From contig NZ_JAVFVU010000052.1 in the NCBI RefSeq assembly GCF_030929615.1, positions 1 through 40,475 of the forward strand: a stretch of 40,475 nt of DNA, read 5' to 3'. Positions 17,914 through 25,990 of this stretch are shown piece by piece. The DNA comes from Dyadobacter sp. LHD-138 (GTDB lineage: Bacteria > Bacteroidota > Bacteroidia > Cytophagales > Spirosomataceae). The position numbers were made by a program, and so were the translations under genes. A model generated the notes under the pieces. The model saw only the letters and a list, made by a program, of their open reading frames with translations, searched no databases and had not been told where the DNA came from. Positions within the stretch are counted from its first letter, which is position 1, and each line of letters starts with the position of its first letter.

Positions 17914-18576
17914 ATGAATAGTTACAAGAAAAATAAGGACAATTCATTTGCCATAATCGATAACCGGCCTATGTTTAGCGCTGGTCTTAAAAGGTCGATT
18001 CAATCAATTACGTCTCACGATGAGGTTTCAGAATACGGATCATTCAATGAATTATCCTGGGACAACCCTCAAATTAAATACACCAGCTTTTTTATCAAAG
18101 TAGGAAGCAGCCCCTTCAACACGATGGTAAAAAATATCCGCAAACTTAAATCGTCCAATAAGTCATGTAAGATTATACTTTATGACTATCAGCTATCCAT
18201 CAATTACATTATAGCTTTCTTCGGTGAAAAAATCAATGCCTATCTGCCCGACAATTTCGATGAAAACGAACTAAGGGAATGCCTGATTTCGATAGATGCC
18301 AACAGACTTTATATCAACAACCAAATCGCTATGCAGCTACTGAAAATCAAGCCATCACGAGGAGTTAACAAAAATATCCGGCTCACCGTGACAGAAACCA
18401 AGGTGGCAGATTTCCTGGTCCAGGGGATGAGACCCTCGCTTATTGCAAAGGAAATGGACCGAAAAATCTCTACCATAAGCACGATCAAATCAAACATCTT
18501 CAAAAAGACCAATGTAGATAACATTATTGATCTCAGGGTAGTTATGGACAGTGCCGCAATGGGATTTAGTATCTGA
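17914..18576 (+). CDS. LuxR-type regulator with degenerate receiver domain
   Basis: The ATG at 17914 gives 220 residues; an upstream TTG at 17893 is less likely. The N-terminus FAIIDNRPMFSAGLKRSI resembles a NarL-type receiver start (DDHPLFREGL). At the place of the phospho-accepting Asp the protein has Lys62 (FFIKVG), and the conserved Lys region reads YLPDN rather than YLLKD. The C-terminal HTH (about residues 150-215, LTVTETKVADFLVQGMRPSL, then MDRKISTISTIKSNIFKK) is a recognisable GerE/LuxR domain. It probably acts without phosphorylation. The target is unknown; the convergent neighbour downstream is the 2064-residue T9SS protein. Confidence 0.85.
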   Translation: MNSYKKNKDNSFAIIDNRPMFSAGLKRSIQSITSHDEVSEYGSFNELSWDNPQIKYTSFFIKVGSSPFNTMVKNIRKLKSSNKSCKIILYDYQLSINYIIAFFGEKINAYLPDNFDENELRECLISIDANRLYINNQIAMQLLKIKPSRGVNKNIRLTVTETKVADFLVQGMRPSLIAKEMDRKISTISTIKSNIFKKTNVDNIIDLRVVMDSAAMGFSI

Positions 18577-18712
18577 CACGTAGTACATTGTACGGCAGAA
18601 CCATGATCTTTCGGCTGTCAGACGAATCTTAATTCTGATTTAAGCCCCTGTCCTCCCGCATCAAAAAATTGGTATTAAATCACAGCTTTTGATAAGCGCT
18701 GGTTATAAATTT

Positions 18713-18742
18713 TATGGCTTTCTCTTTTGCGGGAAAGCCATA
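18713..18742. terminator. Hairpin between convergent LuxR-type and T9SS genes
   Basis: The arms TATGGCTTTC and GAAAGCCATA pair perfectly over 10 bases with a 10-base loop. It lies 137 bases past the LuxR-type stop. The T-tract is weak in both directions (TAAAATTT on the minus strand), so it may be a weak terminator or a different structure. Confidence 0.5.
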
Positions 18743-18770
18743 TCACCAAGAAAGAATGTTTCCTGGTAAC

Positions 18771-18820
18771 AAAAGCGAGGGTCGGTGAATTGCTTCTGCA
18801 ATCCACCGACCCTCGCTTTT
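18771..18820 (-). terminator. Strong terminator after the 2064-residue T9SS gene
   Basis: The outer arms AAAAGCGAGGGTCGGTG and CACCGACCCTCGCTTTT are 17 perfect pairs. ATTGC and GCAAT extend the stem inside after one mismatch, leaving the loop TTCT. It ends 18 bases from the stop codon at 18838. Both ends carry T runs, so it may also stop plus-strand transcripts from the LuxR-type gene. Confidence 0.9.
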
Positions 18821-18837
18821 AATTGGTTTGACGCGGT

Positions 18838-21800
18838 TTATTTTACCACAAACGTTTTACTGTAAACATCGCCACCTTCGTACACGACTTTCAGTACGTA
18901 TACCCCAGCAGGTAAACTCTTAACATCCAGTGTCACGCCGGAATTTCTCAAACTCAGAACTTCCAGACCAGAAATGTTTAGTACAGAAACCTTGTGTGAA
19001 CCGCTGCGAGGTAAATTCAAAGACAGACTTCCATTCACTACCGGATTAGGATATACGAATAGTGAACCTTTGTCTGATTCGAACTTCACCGCCGCAATGG
19101 AACTGTAACGGAATGCGTCGTCCCAGTCGATCTGTTTCAGGCGGTAGTAATTTGTTCCGGCCAGCGGAGTCGCATCTGTAAAATTGTAGCTTAAAGCTCC
19201 TTTACTATTGCCTCCTGTCTGATTTTCAACAAAACCGAGCGTATGCCATGCCCGAGCGTCAGCACTTCTTTGAATTTCAAATCCTCGGTTATTTACTTCT
19301 TCGGTGGTTCCCCATTTAAGGCTCGCAACGCGTTCCTCTTTGGCTGCATTGAAATAGGTCAGCGTAACAGGAAGCGGGTTGGCCGAAGTGGTCGACAGAT
19401 AAATAAACGACGAGAAGGAAGAAAGGTTATGGAATTCAACATAATTCACGCCGTCTTCAACGCCGGTGGCATCTGGTGTCAACTGGGTTGTTTTTGTTCC
19501 ATCCAGTGATCCCGAGCTATAAACATTCCCCAGTACCTCATCAGCAGTTCCTTCGTATTTGAACCATCCACTTACCTGCGCGCCTGAAACCTGTGTGGCC
19601 GCCAGCTCCGATGCAGCGTAGTACACGCGCACCTTACCACTTGTGAACGGTGTTGCCGATGCATCGGTTACCGTCGTGATACGTGGCATTAGTCGGGTGG
19701 TTTTGGTGCCATCCTCATAGGTTACGCCTTCCGGAGTCACTTTTACAGTCAGGCCGTTCAATACGGCCGGCGCGATGTTGGATGCCGCGAAGAATTTCAG
19801 CGAATTGTCATCCGTTTTACGGAAATACGTCCACTCGCCAGTACCGCAATTGTCGTTGTATTGCGTAGTCTGCTCAACAACCGCTGGCAGATACACAGTA
19901 CCCGTTGTAATCGGTGTCACTTTTGCGAAAGTGAAGTAGCTTGCACCGGCTGGGAAGCTGTGAACGGCTTCGTAATCTGTACCATTGACCGTCAGCGGTG
20001 TAGATGTCACATTGCTAGAGAATGCAGCATCCGAAGCAAAAACGATCACATACCCTGCGCAGGCGTCATTGGCCAGCATAGTCGTTCCGACAGATGCCAC
20101 CGGGAAGCGAACGAGTACATCCGAAGTCACGTTTGCATTCTGTACTTTCCAGATGCGGTTCATACGACGTGCGTTGTTGATACTACCTGAGTAAACAAAC
20201 GCCGTGTACGTGCTGGCTGTGTTTGTCATGGCCTGCGTGTTGCCGTTGTCACCCCATACCAGGAACTGACCGTCGGTTAGCTGGCTGGTATTAGCATCGT
20301 TGGTTGCAGCGATACCACCCAGACCGATTGTCACCTGGTTGTTGGTGTTCGTATGCTGGCTCCGGCTTTGCTTCTGATTCAATGCCGATAAGATATCATT
20401 ACCAATCCCTGCCACGTTGGTGTAGTAACCCGCATTGGCCGTAGCATCCCAAACTACAATGTCCTTAGAGGTCGTGTAGTTGTTGCTGTTATGCAACGTA
20501 AGCCCATACTTGATCGCCAGATAGGATTCAACCTTATTCCGTTCCGCAGGTGTATTGTTGCCATTACCATAAACAATTACCTCACCAATGTTTCCGACAA
20601 ATCCTGCATTGTCACTTCCATTACCTGAGAAAACAGTCGATCCTATCGCATGTCCACCGGTCATCTGTCCATTGACTGCATAGGTTGCAGTAGTTCCGTT
20701 TGCAGCACCATTCAACCCCTTTGCAGCAGTGGTGTTGGTAAACGTATTGTACATGATGCTAGAATTACCCGCAGCATAATTGATATTCCCCGGATTTGCA
20801 AAATAGGTCTGCCCCCTGGTGGTGTTGACACGCTCAAGTGTACCGTTCTGGTTCAAACCAATTCCATCCCAATGTCTTATCCCACCGGTCGTTGTAATAT
20901 TGTCAACCAATGAACTGAAAACCCTAGAGTTACCTCCACCCGATGCAAGTCCTTCTTTGGTCAGCGTGTAAATATCAAAGTTCAGCGCAGTAACCGTTTG
21001 AACGTTTGTATTTCCCAAAGTCTGAGCTCCTGCGGTATAATTCAAGCCCGGATTGAAATTGAAATAGGCTGAGTTCCCCGGCTTAAACTTAGGTAGGTCA
21101 TTATCGCCTAACTGTGAAATGGTTGTACCGGAAGTAAAGTCAGTCCAGTCGTCTACATCCGCATCTTCTACGGTTGCTCCCACCAGTTTGTCAGCTCTGT
21201 ACCAATAGTTCAGGTTATTGGTGACCCCACCCGGGCCCTGCACAAAGGCGGCGAATGTAAAGAAGCTACCATTAGCCAATGTTACATCGGCGTAAGCATA
21301 TTCCTTTCCACCGATCGTCACCGTAGAAGACATCTCCGTAACTGCATCGGAAAGATCAATTACATTGTCTGTACTTTGCACAAGTTTCAGGTTGGCATAT
21401 CCTTTTACCCACGCCACACGAACTGTTCCAACTGATCCGGTATTCTGTACCTTCCAGATGGCCGAGAATCGATTATAGGGCAAGCCGGCAATTGTACCAA
21501 GTGAAATTGTGGGCGCTTTACCTAATCCATTATCTCCCCAAACAAGGAACTGCTGATCGGTCAACATGGTTGCGTTGCTCGCGTTGTCGTCAGCCAGGCC
21601 TGTTGTGCTGATCAATACCTCATTCGAAGTGTTGATACTCCACGATTGCTTCTGGCTCAACGAACCATAGTCATCACGTGCTATACCGGCAATGTTTTTG
21701 TTATAGCCAGTATTGGTCGTCTGATCCCAGAATGTTGTAGTACCGTTCGCAGCAATGTAATTGTGAGGCAAGGTAATACCATACTTAATGGCCACATAAC

Positions 21801-24800
21801 TACGCACCCTTTGCTTCTCCGGTTCGGCCAGGTCTCTCTCATAGGCAATTAATTCCCCTATGTTGCCATTTCTAACTTCCGCCTGTGCCCCCAAAACACT
21901 CCCATTCGCATGCAACGCCAAGCCAGCAGCAAATGTTTGGTTTACTGTAGCGGTCTGTCCATTTTGTCCATATTTGATTCCGGGAGTCGCAACAGTATAT
22001 GATACATCATCCAGATATAAACGGTTCAATACTACACTTGGCAAAGCCGGGGCCGTAGGATATGGATACAATACAATATTGTTGTTAAGTTTCGTAAATG
22101 CCGGTAAATCCGCAGCAGCAAACCCAGTACCCGTTGTAGTTGCGCCAAAACCTATAATATCTGTATAACCGGATGGGGCTTTACTTGTAGTGGCGGAAAA
22201 AATCGTACTACTGGTACCATTGGCAGAATAGGGTTTCCCTGATGGCACCACCATAAATCGGGCGTCAGCACCTGTTGTGCCAAAGTCTACCATCGGATTG
22301 AAATTATACAGCTTTGATGCAGTAAAGGGTTGGCGGCTTTCATTTGTTTGGGTATAATTATTGGCATTCCCCGACAAGTCAGCCCACGAGTCAGGAGTAA
22401 ATCCGGCATCTGAGCGCAACCATACGCGCAGATTCAACGCCACACCACCCGGACCGTTCAACTGCGTAGCGAATGTGAAGTACTGTCCATTGGCAAGTGT
22501 AACGTCGGCATAGTTGTAAGATACTCCATTCAATGACACCGTATTCGAAGTCATCAGTGTAGACGATGCAACCGAAGCAAAAGCAGGATCACTACCCTGA
22601 ACCAATGTAAGGTTCGTCAAACCTGCCGGCCATGCTACCCGCACAGTACCAACGCCCGAGGTATTCTGCACTTTCCATACAGAGGCAAAACGGAAGTTGA
22701 CACCCGAAACACCGCTAATGGCTACGGCCGGTACTTTCCCAAGACCATTATCTCCCCAAACCAGCGATTGTCCATTCGGAAGTACATTATTATTTGATGC
22801 ATTGCTAGCTGCCAATCCGGTTGTTCCGATAACGACCTGACTCCCGCTGTTGATACTTTGTGATTGCTTCTGAACCAGCGCACTTCCCTCATCACTGGTG
22901 ATACCGGCAATATTTTTACTGTAACCCGTATTCGTCGTCTGGTTCCAGATTACTGTAGTCCCGTCGCTTGCGATATAATTGTGAGGCAATGTGATGCCAT
23001 ACTTAACAGCGGTATAAGTTCTTACGCGTTGTTTTTCCGCTTCTGTAAGATCTCTTTCATAGGCGATCACCTCACCGATTAAACCATTTCTATCTTGTGG
23101 CTGCGAACCTAAGATACTTCCGTCGGCGTGCTTGGCGTAAACCGCTGCGAAAGTTTGCGTATTTGACCCGGTGGTACCGTTCTGACCATACTTAATTCCA
23201 GCAACGCCCACAGTAAATGACACGTCATTTAAGTATAATTTATTTGCCGCTACTGCGGGTAAAGCAGGATTGGAATCTGTGTAAGGATAGTTGATTACGT
23301 TCGTACCCAACCTTGTAACTACTGGGCTGTTCGCCTCAATCAGGTTTGCAGTGGTGGTGGTTGCTCCAAACCCAAGAATATCAGCATATCCTCCGAGACC
23401 TCTATCCAGGTTGACAGTGAAAATGGAACTGTTGGTACCGTTGGCCGAGTATGGCTTACCCGCAGGCACAACCATAAAACGGGCATCAGCTCCAGTGGTC
23501 CCAAAGTCAATTACCGGATTGAAATTATAGGTAGTAGCTGCAGTAAATGGCTGACGTCCCGCGTTGGTTTGCGTATAGTTATTAATATTTCCTGAGTTGT
23601 CATTCCACTGTGCAGGCGTAAAACCATTGTCTGATTTAAGCCAAACTCTGAGATCTGTATTGACACCGCCTGGTGCAGCTACTTTGGCTGCGAAAGTGAA
23701 ATACTGGCCATCAGTCAAAGTTACATCCGCATAGTTATACACCACGCCGTTGATCGTTGTCTCATTGGCAGCCATATTGGTCACCACGTCCGACGAATTG
23801 ATTACGTTGTCTGTGCTCTGAATCAAGCTCAGATTCGTGAAGTTCTTCGCCCACGCCACGCGAACCGCGCCTACACTTCCGGTGTTCTGCACCTTCCAGA
23901 TAGAAGCAAACCGGTGGCTGATGCCACTGATACCCGAAATAACCACGTTCGGCGACTTCGCCAAACCGTTATCTCCCCAAATAAGGAACTGCCCGTTTGT
24001 AAGGGCTGCTCCGTTACCCGTGTTCGTGTTTGACAATGTTCCGGTTCCGATCAGTACCTGAGCACCGGCATTGGTGCTCCACGACTGCTTCTGATGTAAC
24101 GCACCAGCATCATCGCGACCGATACCTGCAATGTTGTTCCCCAAACCGGTATTCGTCGAAGCGCTCCACACGACAGCGCCGGTGGAGCTCTTGTAATCTC
24201 GTATGCCTACAGCGTAGGTCGAACCATACTTGATGGCAAGATAGGTTTCTACGCGGTCCAGCTGGTCTGAAGTCAGCTTGTTTTCGTAGACTAAAACCTC
24301 ATTTAACTGACCGCTGAATGCGCCATAGTTATTATCGGCACCGATACGGAAATCGCGCGCACCCGTGCTCAAATTCGCATTAAGTAGCTGACTTCCGTTG
24401 TAATCCGTTCTTGTTCCATTCAAAGAAACAGTCGCAGCGGCATACGATGCATTCGTACCAGCGCCATTTTCCCATCCCGAACCGGCGGTAAAAAATGTAT
24501 TCGCTGTCATAGCTGATGCACTCAATCCCTGATAACCAGGACCGCCCGTGAAAAACAACAGCTTGTTGTTACTTCCGAAAATGTGCAGACCGGGATAGTC
24601 CATTGTGGCATTAAATCCGGCAAATCCACTCTGTTTCATCGTGCTTACGTAACCAGCCGTGTAAATGGCTCCGTTGGTACGGTCGATCACGTTCACGCCA
24701 GTACCTGCCGTGAATTGCAGAAAGTCGTTACTGCCATCGAAAGTAACAGTCGGGTTAAAGTTGGCCAGCGTTGAACTGTTTGAAAATACCGGCCTCGCAC

Positions 24801-25032
24801 CCACCGAAGCCTGTAAGAGATTATAACCTGAACCTTGTGCCTCGTTCCATTGCTGGACTGTGGCATTGTTGGCGGCAACTGTTGTCCCCGCATCAGAAAA
24901 TACGGATCCGGATCCATCCGCCCGGTACCACGCGGCAGGCGCAACACCTCCAGGTGTTTGCGCCCGTGCGCCAAAGCACGCTAGCATCGCAGATGCTAGC
25001 GTGAAGGCGGCGACTTGTAAATTTCGTCTCAT
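18838..25032 (-). CDS. Giant modular T9SS surface protein with LamG-like repeats (2064 aa)
   Basis: A signal peptide (MRRNLQVAAFTLASAMLACFGARAQ) precedes four large modules, roughly residues 29-448, 449-858, 859-1265 and 1266-1702. Each opens with a concanavalin-like (LamG-type) part (for example VAPAAWYRADGSG or LRVWLKSDNGFTP, then FNPVIDFG). Each continues with a part containing ESYLAIKYGLTL-like, NIAGIGRDD-like, QKQSWS-like and FLVWGDNGL-like motifs and ends YFTFA; this is probably DUF8202, recalled without a search. A linker domain covers 1703-1885, an FN3-like domain starts at about 1886 (LPVTLTYFNAAKEE), and the sorting domain at about 1991 (VYPNPVVNGS) ends SKTFVVK. LamG folds usually bind sugars or proteins, so adhesion is plausible. 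It is divergent from HTCS2, a candidate regulator. Confidence 0.9.
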   Translation of the reverse strand: MRRNLQVAAFTLASAMLACFGARAQTPGGVAPAAWYRADGSGSVFSDAGTTVAANNATVQQWNEAQGSGYNLLQASVGARPVFSNSSTLANFNPTVTFDGSNDFLQFTAGTGVNVIDRTNGAIYTAGYVSTMKQSGFAGFNATMDYPGLHIFGSNNKLLFFTGGPGYQGLSASAMTANTFFTAGSGWENGAGTNASYAAATVSLNGTRTDYNGSQLLNANLSTGARDFRIGADNNYGAFSGQLNEVLVYENKLTSDQLDRVETYLAIKYGSTYAVGIRDYKSSTGAVVWSASTNTGLGNNIAGIGRDDAGALHQKQSWSTNAGAQVLIGTGTLSNTNTGNGAALTNGQFLIWGDNGLAKSPNVVISGISGISHRFASIWKVQNTGSVGAVRVAWAKNFTNLSLIQSTDNVINSSDVVTNMAANETTINGVVYNYADVTLTDGQYFTFAAKVAAPGGVNTDLRVWLKSDNGFTPAQWNDNSGNINNYTQTNAGRQPFTAATTYNFNPVIDFGTTGADARFMVVPAGKPYSANGTNSSIFTVNLDRGLGGYADILGFGATTTTANLIEANSPVVTRLGTNVINYPYTDSNPALPAVAANKLYLNDVSFTVGVAGIKYGQNGTTGSNTQTFAAVYAKHADGSILGSQPQDRNGLIGEVIAYERDLTEAEKQRVRTYTAVKYGITLPHNYIASDGTTVIWNQTTNTGYSKNIAGITSDEGSALVQKQSQSINSGSQVVIGTTGLAASNASNNNVLPNGQSLVWGDNGLGKVPAVAISGVSGVNFRFASVWKVQNTSGVGTVRVAWPAGLTNLTLVQGSDPAFASVASSTLMTSNTVSLNGVSYNYADVTLANGQYFTFATQLNGPGGVALNLRVWLRSDAGFTPDSWADLSGNANNYTQTNESRQPFTASKLYNFNPMVDFGTTGADARFMVVPSGKPYSANGTSSTIFSATTSKAPSGYTDIIGFGATTTGTGFAAADLPAFTKLNNNIVLYPYPTAPALPSVVLNRLYLDDVSYTVATPGIKYGQNGQTATVNQTFAAGLALHANGSVLGAQAEVRNGNIGELIAYERDLAEPEKQRVRSYVAIKYGITLPHNYIAANGTTTFWDQTTNTGYNKNIAGIARDDYGSLSQKQSWSINTSNEVLISTTGLADDNASNATMLTDQQFLVWGDNGLGKAPTISLGTIAGLPYNRFSAIWKVQNTGSVGTVRVAWVKGYANLKLVQSTDNVIDLSDAVTEMSSTVTIGGKEYAYADVTLANGSFFTFAAFVQGPGGVTNNLNYWYRADKLVGATVEDADVDDWTDFTSGTTISQLGDNDLPKFKPGNSAYFNFNPGLNYTAGAQTLGNTNVQTVTALNFDIYTLTKEGLASGGGNSRVFSSLVDNITTTGGIRHWDGIGLNQNGTLERVNTTRGQTYFANPGNINYAAGNSSIMYNTFTNTTAAKGLNGAANGTTATYAVNGQMTGGHAIGSTVFSGNGSDNAGFVGNIGEVIVYGNGNNTPAERNKVESYLAIKYGLTLHNSNNYTTSKDIVVWDATANAGYYTNVAGIGNDILSALNQKQSRSQHTNTNNQVTIGLGGIAATNDANTSQLTDGQFLVWGDNGNTQAMTNTASTYTAFVYSGSINNARRMNRIWKVQNANVTSDVLVRFPVASVGTTMLANDACAGYVIVFASDAAFSSNVTSTPLTVNGTDYEAVHSFPAGASYFTFAKVTPITTGTVYLPAVVEQTTQYNDNCGTGEWTYFRKTDDNSLKFFAASNIAPAVLNGLTVKVTPEGVTYEDGTKTTRLMPRITTVTDASATPFTSGKVRVYYAASELAATQVSGAQVSGWFKYEGTADEVLGNVYSSGSLDGTKTTQLTPDATGVEDGVNYVEFHNLSSFSSFIYLSTTSANPLPVTLTYFNAAKEERVASLKWGTTEEVNNRGFEIQRSADARAWHTLGFVENQTGGNSKGALSYNFTDATPLAGTNYYRLKQIDWDDAFRYSSIAAVKFESDKGSLFVYPNPVVNGSLSLNLPRSGSHKVSVLNISGLEVLSLRNSGVTLDVKSLPAGVYVLKVVYEGGDVYSKTFVVK
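19920..24960. repeat. Four tandem coding modules in the giant T9SS gene
   Basis: The modules cover about 23690-24960, 22460-23690, 21240-22460 and 19920-21240. Modules two and three are the most alike; both contain TTGADARFMVVP, GKPYSANGT and a near-identical YNFNP(V/M)(I/V)DFG. Module one differs in its LamG-like half, and module four lacks the MVVP section. Internal duplication is the simple explanation. Confidence 0.8.
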
Positions 25033-25337
25033 AAAATAGTTTTCAATTGTTAATTAAGGTTTACACTTCGTACTCCGTTTTATTTAATCATAATCGGTTT
25101 GTTAAGGATTGATAAATGAAAAACTGATCTACCTGAAAAGAATATTTTTCACGTTTCCGGACTACATAGGAAAATGAACCGAACGCTATCAGAAAAACGA
25201 ATTCATGGCAATGCTAAGGAAGGCACCTCCCTTAGTACTAAAAAAACGGTTGTTTTCGGGCATAGTCTGGTGGCAGGATTTTACCAGACAGACGAAAATC
25301 TGATGACTACATAATCGATTCATCAAACGCTGAAAAT

Positions 25338-25376
25338 GACATAGTGTGGCATAGTGTAAACAGTATGGCATAAAGT
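25338..25376. repeat. Three short direct repeats
   Basis: GACATAGTGT, GGCATAGTGT and GGCATAAAGT begin at 25338, 25348 and 25367. The first two are directly tandem and the third follows after nine bases. They lie about 300 bases upstream of the giant T9SS gene and could be regulator sites. Confidence 0.4.
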
Positions 25377-25645
25377 ATACGGTTACGTAGATTGTATACA
25401 AAAAGAATAAATTCTAGTATAGAGGAGGATTTTTGAGTTATATCTCTACACAAATGTCTTAACTTAATTCGACGAAGAGAGGCGAATATTTTAGCTAATT
25501 AGTAGGGTTTTCTTGTCGCACAAGCGTAAAATCATCTTTTTAAGCTATAAATTATACGAAAGTAGCTCGATCAGGCTGAGAATTATTACTACAACTGTTA
25601 AGAGTCAAGAAACATTGATTCGTCATTTTACTATAGTGTGTTGTT

Positions 25646-25714
25646 GCCCTGGGGTTCCAGGTTCAGGGCCTAAATTTGCTTTTATTTTATCGACTTGGTT
25701 GATAAAAGCAAATT
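25646..25714. repeat. Two adjacent hairpins in gene-free DNA
   Basis: The first hairpin has arms GCCCTG (25646-25651) and CAGGGC (25664-25669), or alternatively CCTGG/CCAGG. The second has perfect 13-bp arms AATTTGCTTTTAT (25673-25685) and ATAAAAGCAAATT (25702-25714) with 16 bases between. Only three bases separate them. Since the flanking genes diverge, there is no gene end here to terminate; a structured RNA or an operator is possible. Confidence 0.55.
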
Positions 25715-25990
25715 ATCGCTACCTAGAAGTCCTGAATAACAATTCGGGGTAGGTAGATATATTTAGATACTGGATATCACCACCAGGCAAACCTCCACTA
25801 TTATACTTAAAAAGTACTTATCGAATATTTTGTGTTTAAAATCAAAAAAAAATTGATATTTGGATAGAATTTTTAACCGGAATGTATTTTTTTCCGGCTA
25901 GTTCATATGACTTGACCGTATTCCATACTTGCGTCTATGTTGGCTATTATTTTGAAACTCTTATCAGTCCCAAGTCAATCTTCCCCCATA

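Larger units (their letters stand above)
25033..25990. other. Long divergent intergenic region with repeats and hairpins
   Basis: Nearly 960 bases separate the starts of the giant T9SS gene and HTCS2. The plus-strand frame at 25513-25752 begins with TTG and is unlike any family known to me, so it is not called. The region holds short direct repeats (25338-25376) and two adjacent hairpins (25646-25714). No full -33/-7 promoter was found for either gene. Confidence 0.5.

Noticed and set aside
25513..25752. 79-codon plus-strand frame.
   Set aside because: It starts with TTG, has no recognisable family, and spans the hairpins at 25646-25714, which better explain the sequence structure there.
25937..25990. 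Upstream ATG of HTCS2.
   Set aside because: The ATG at 25991 gives a clean signal peptide; the extra 18 residues would precede it.
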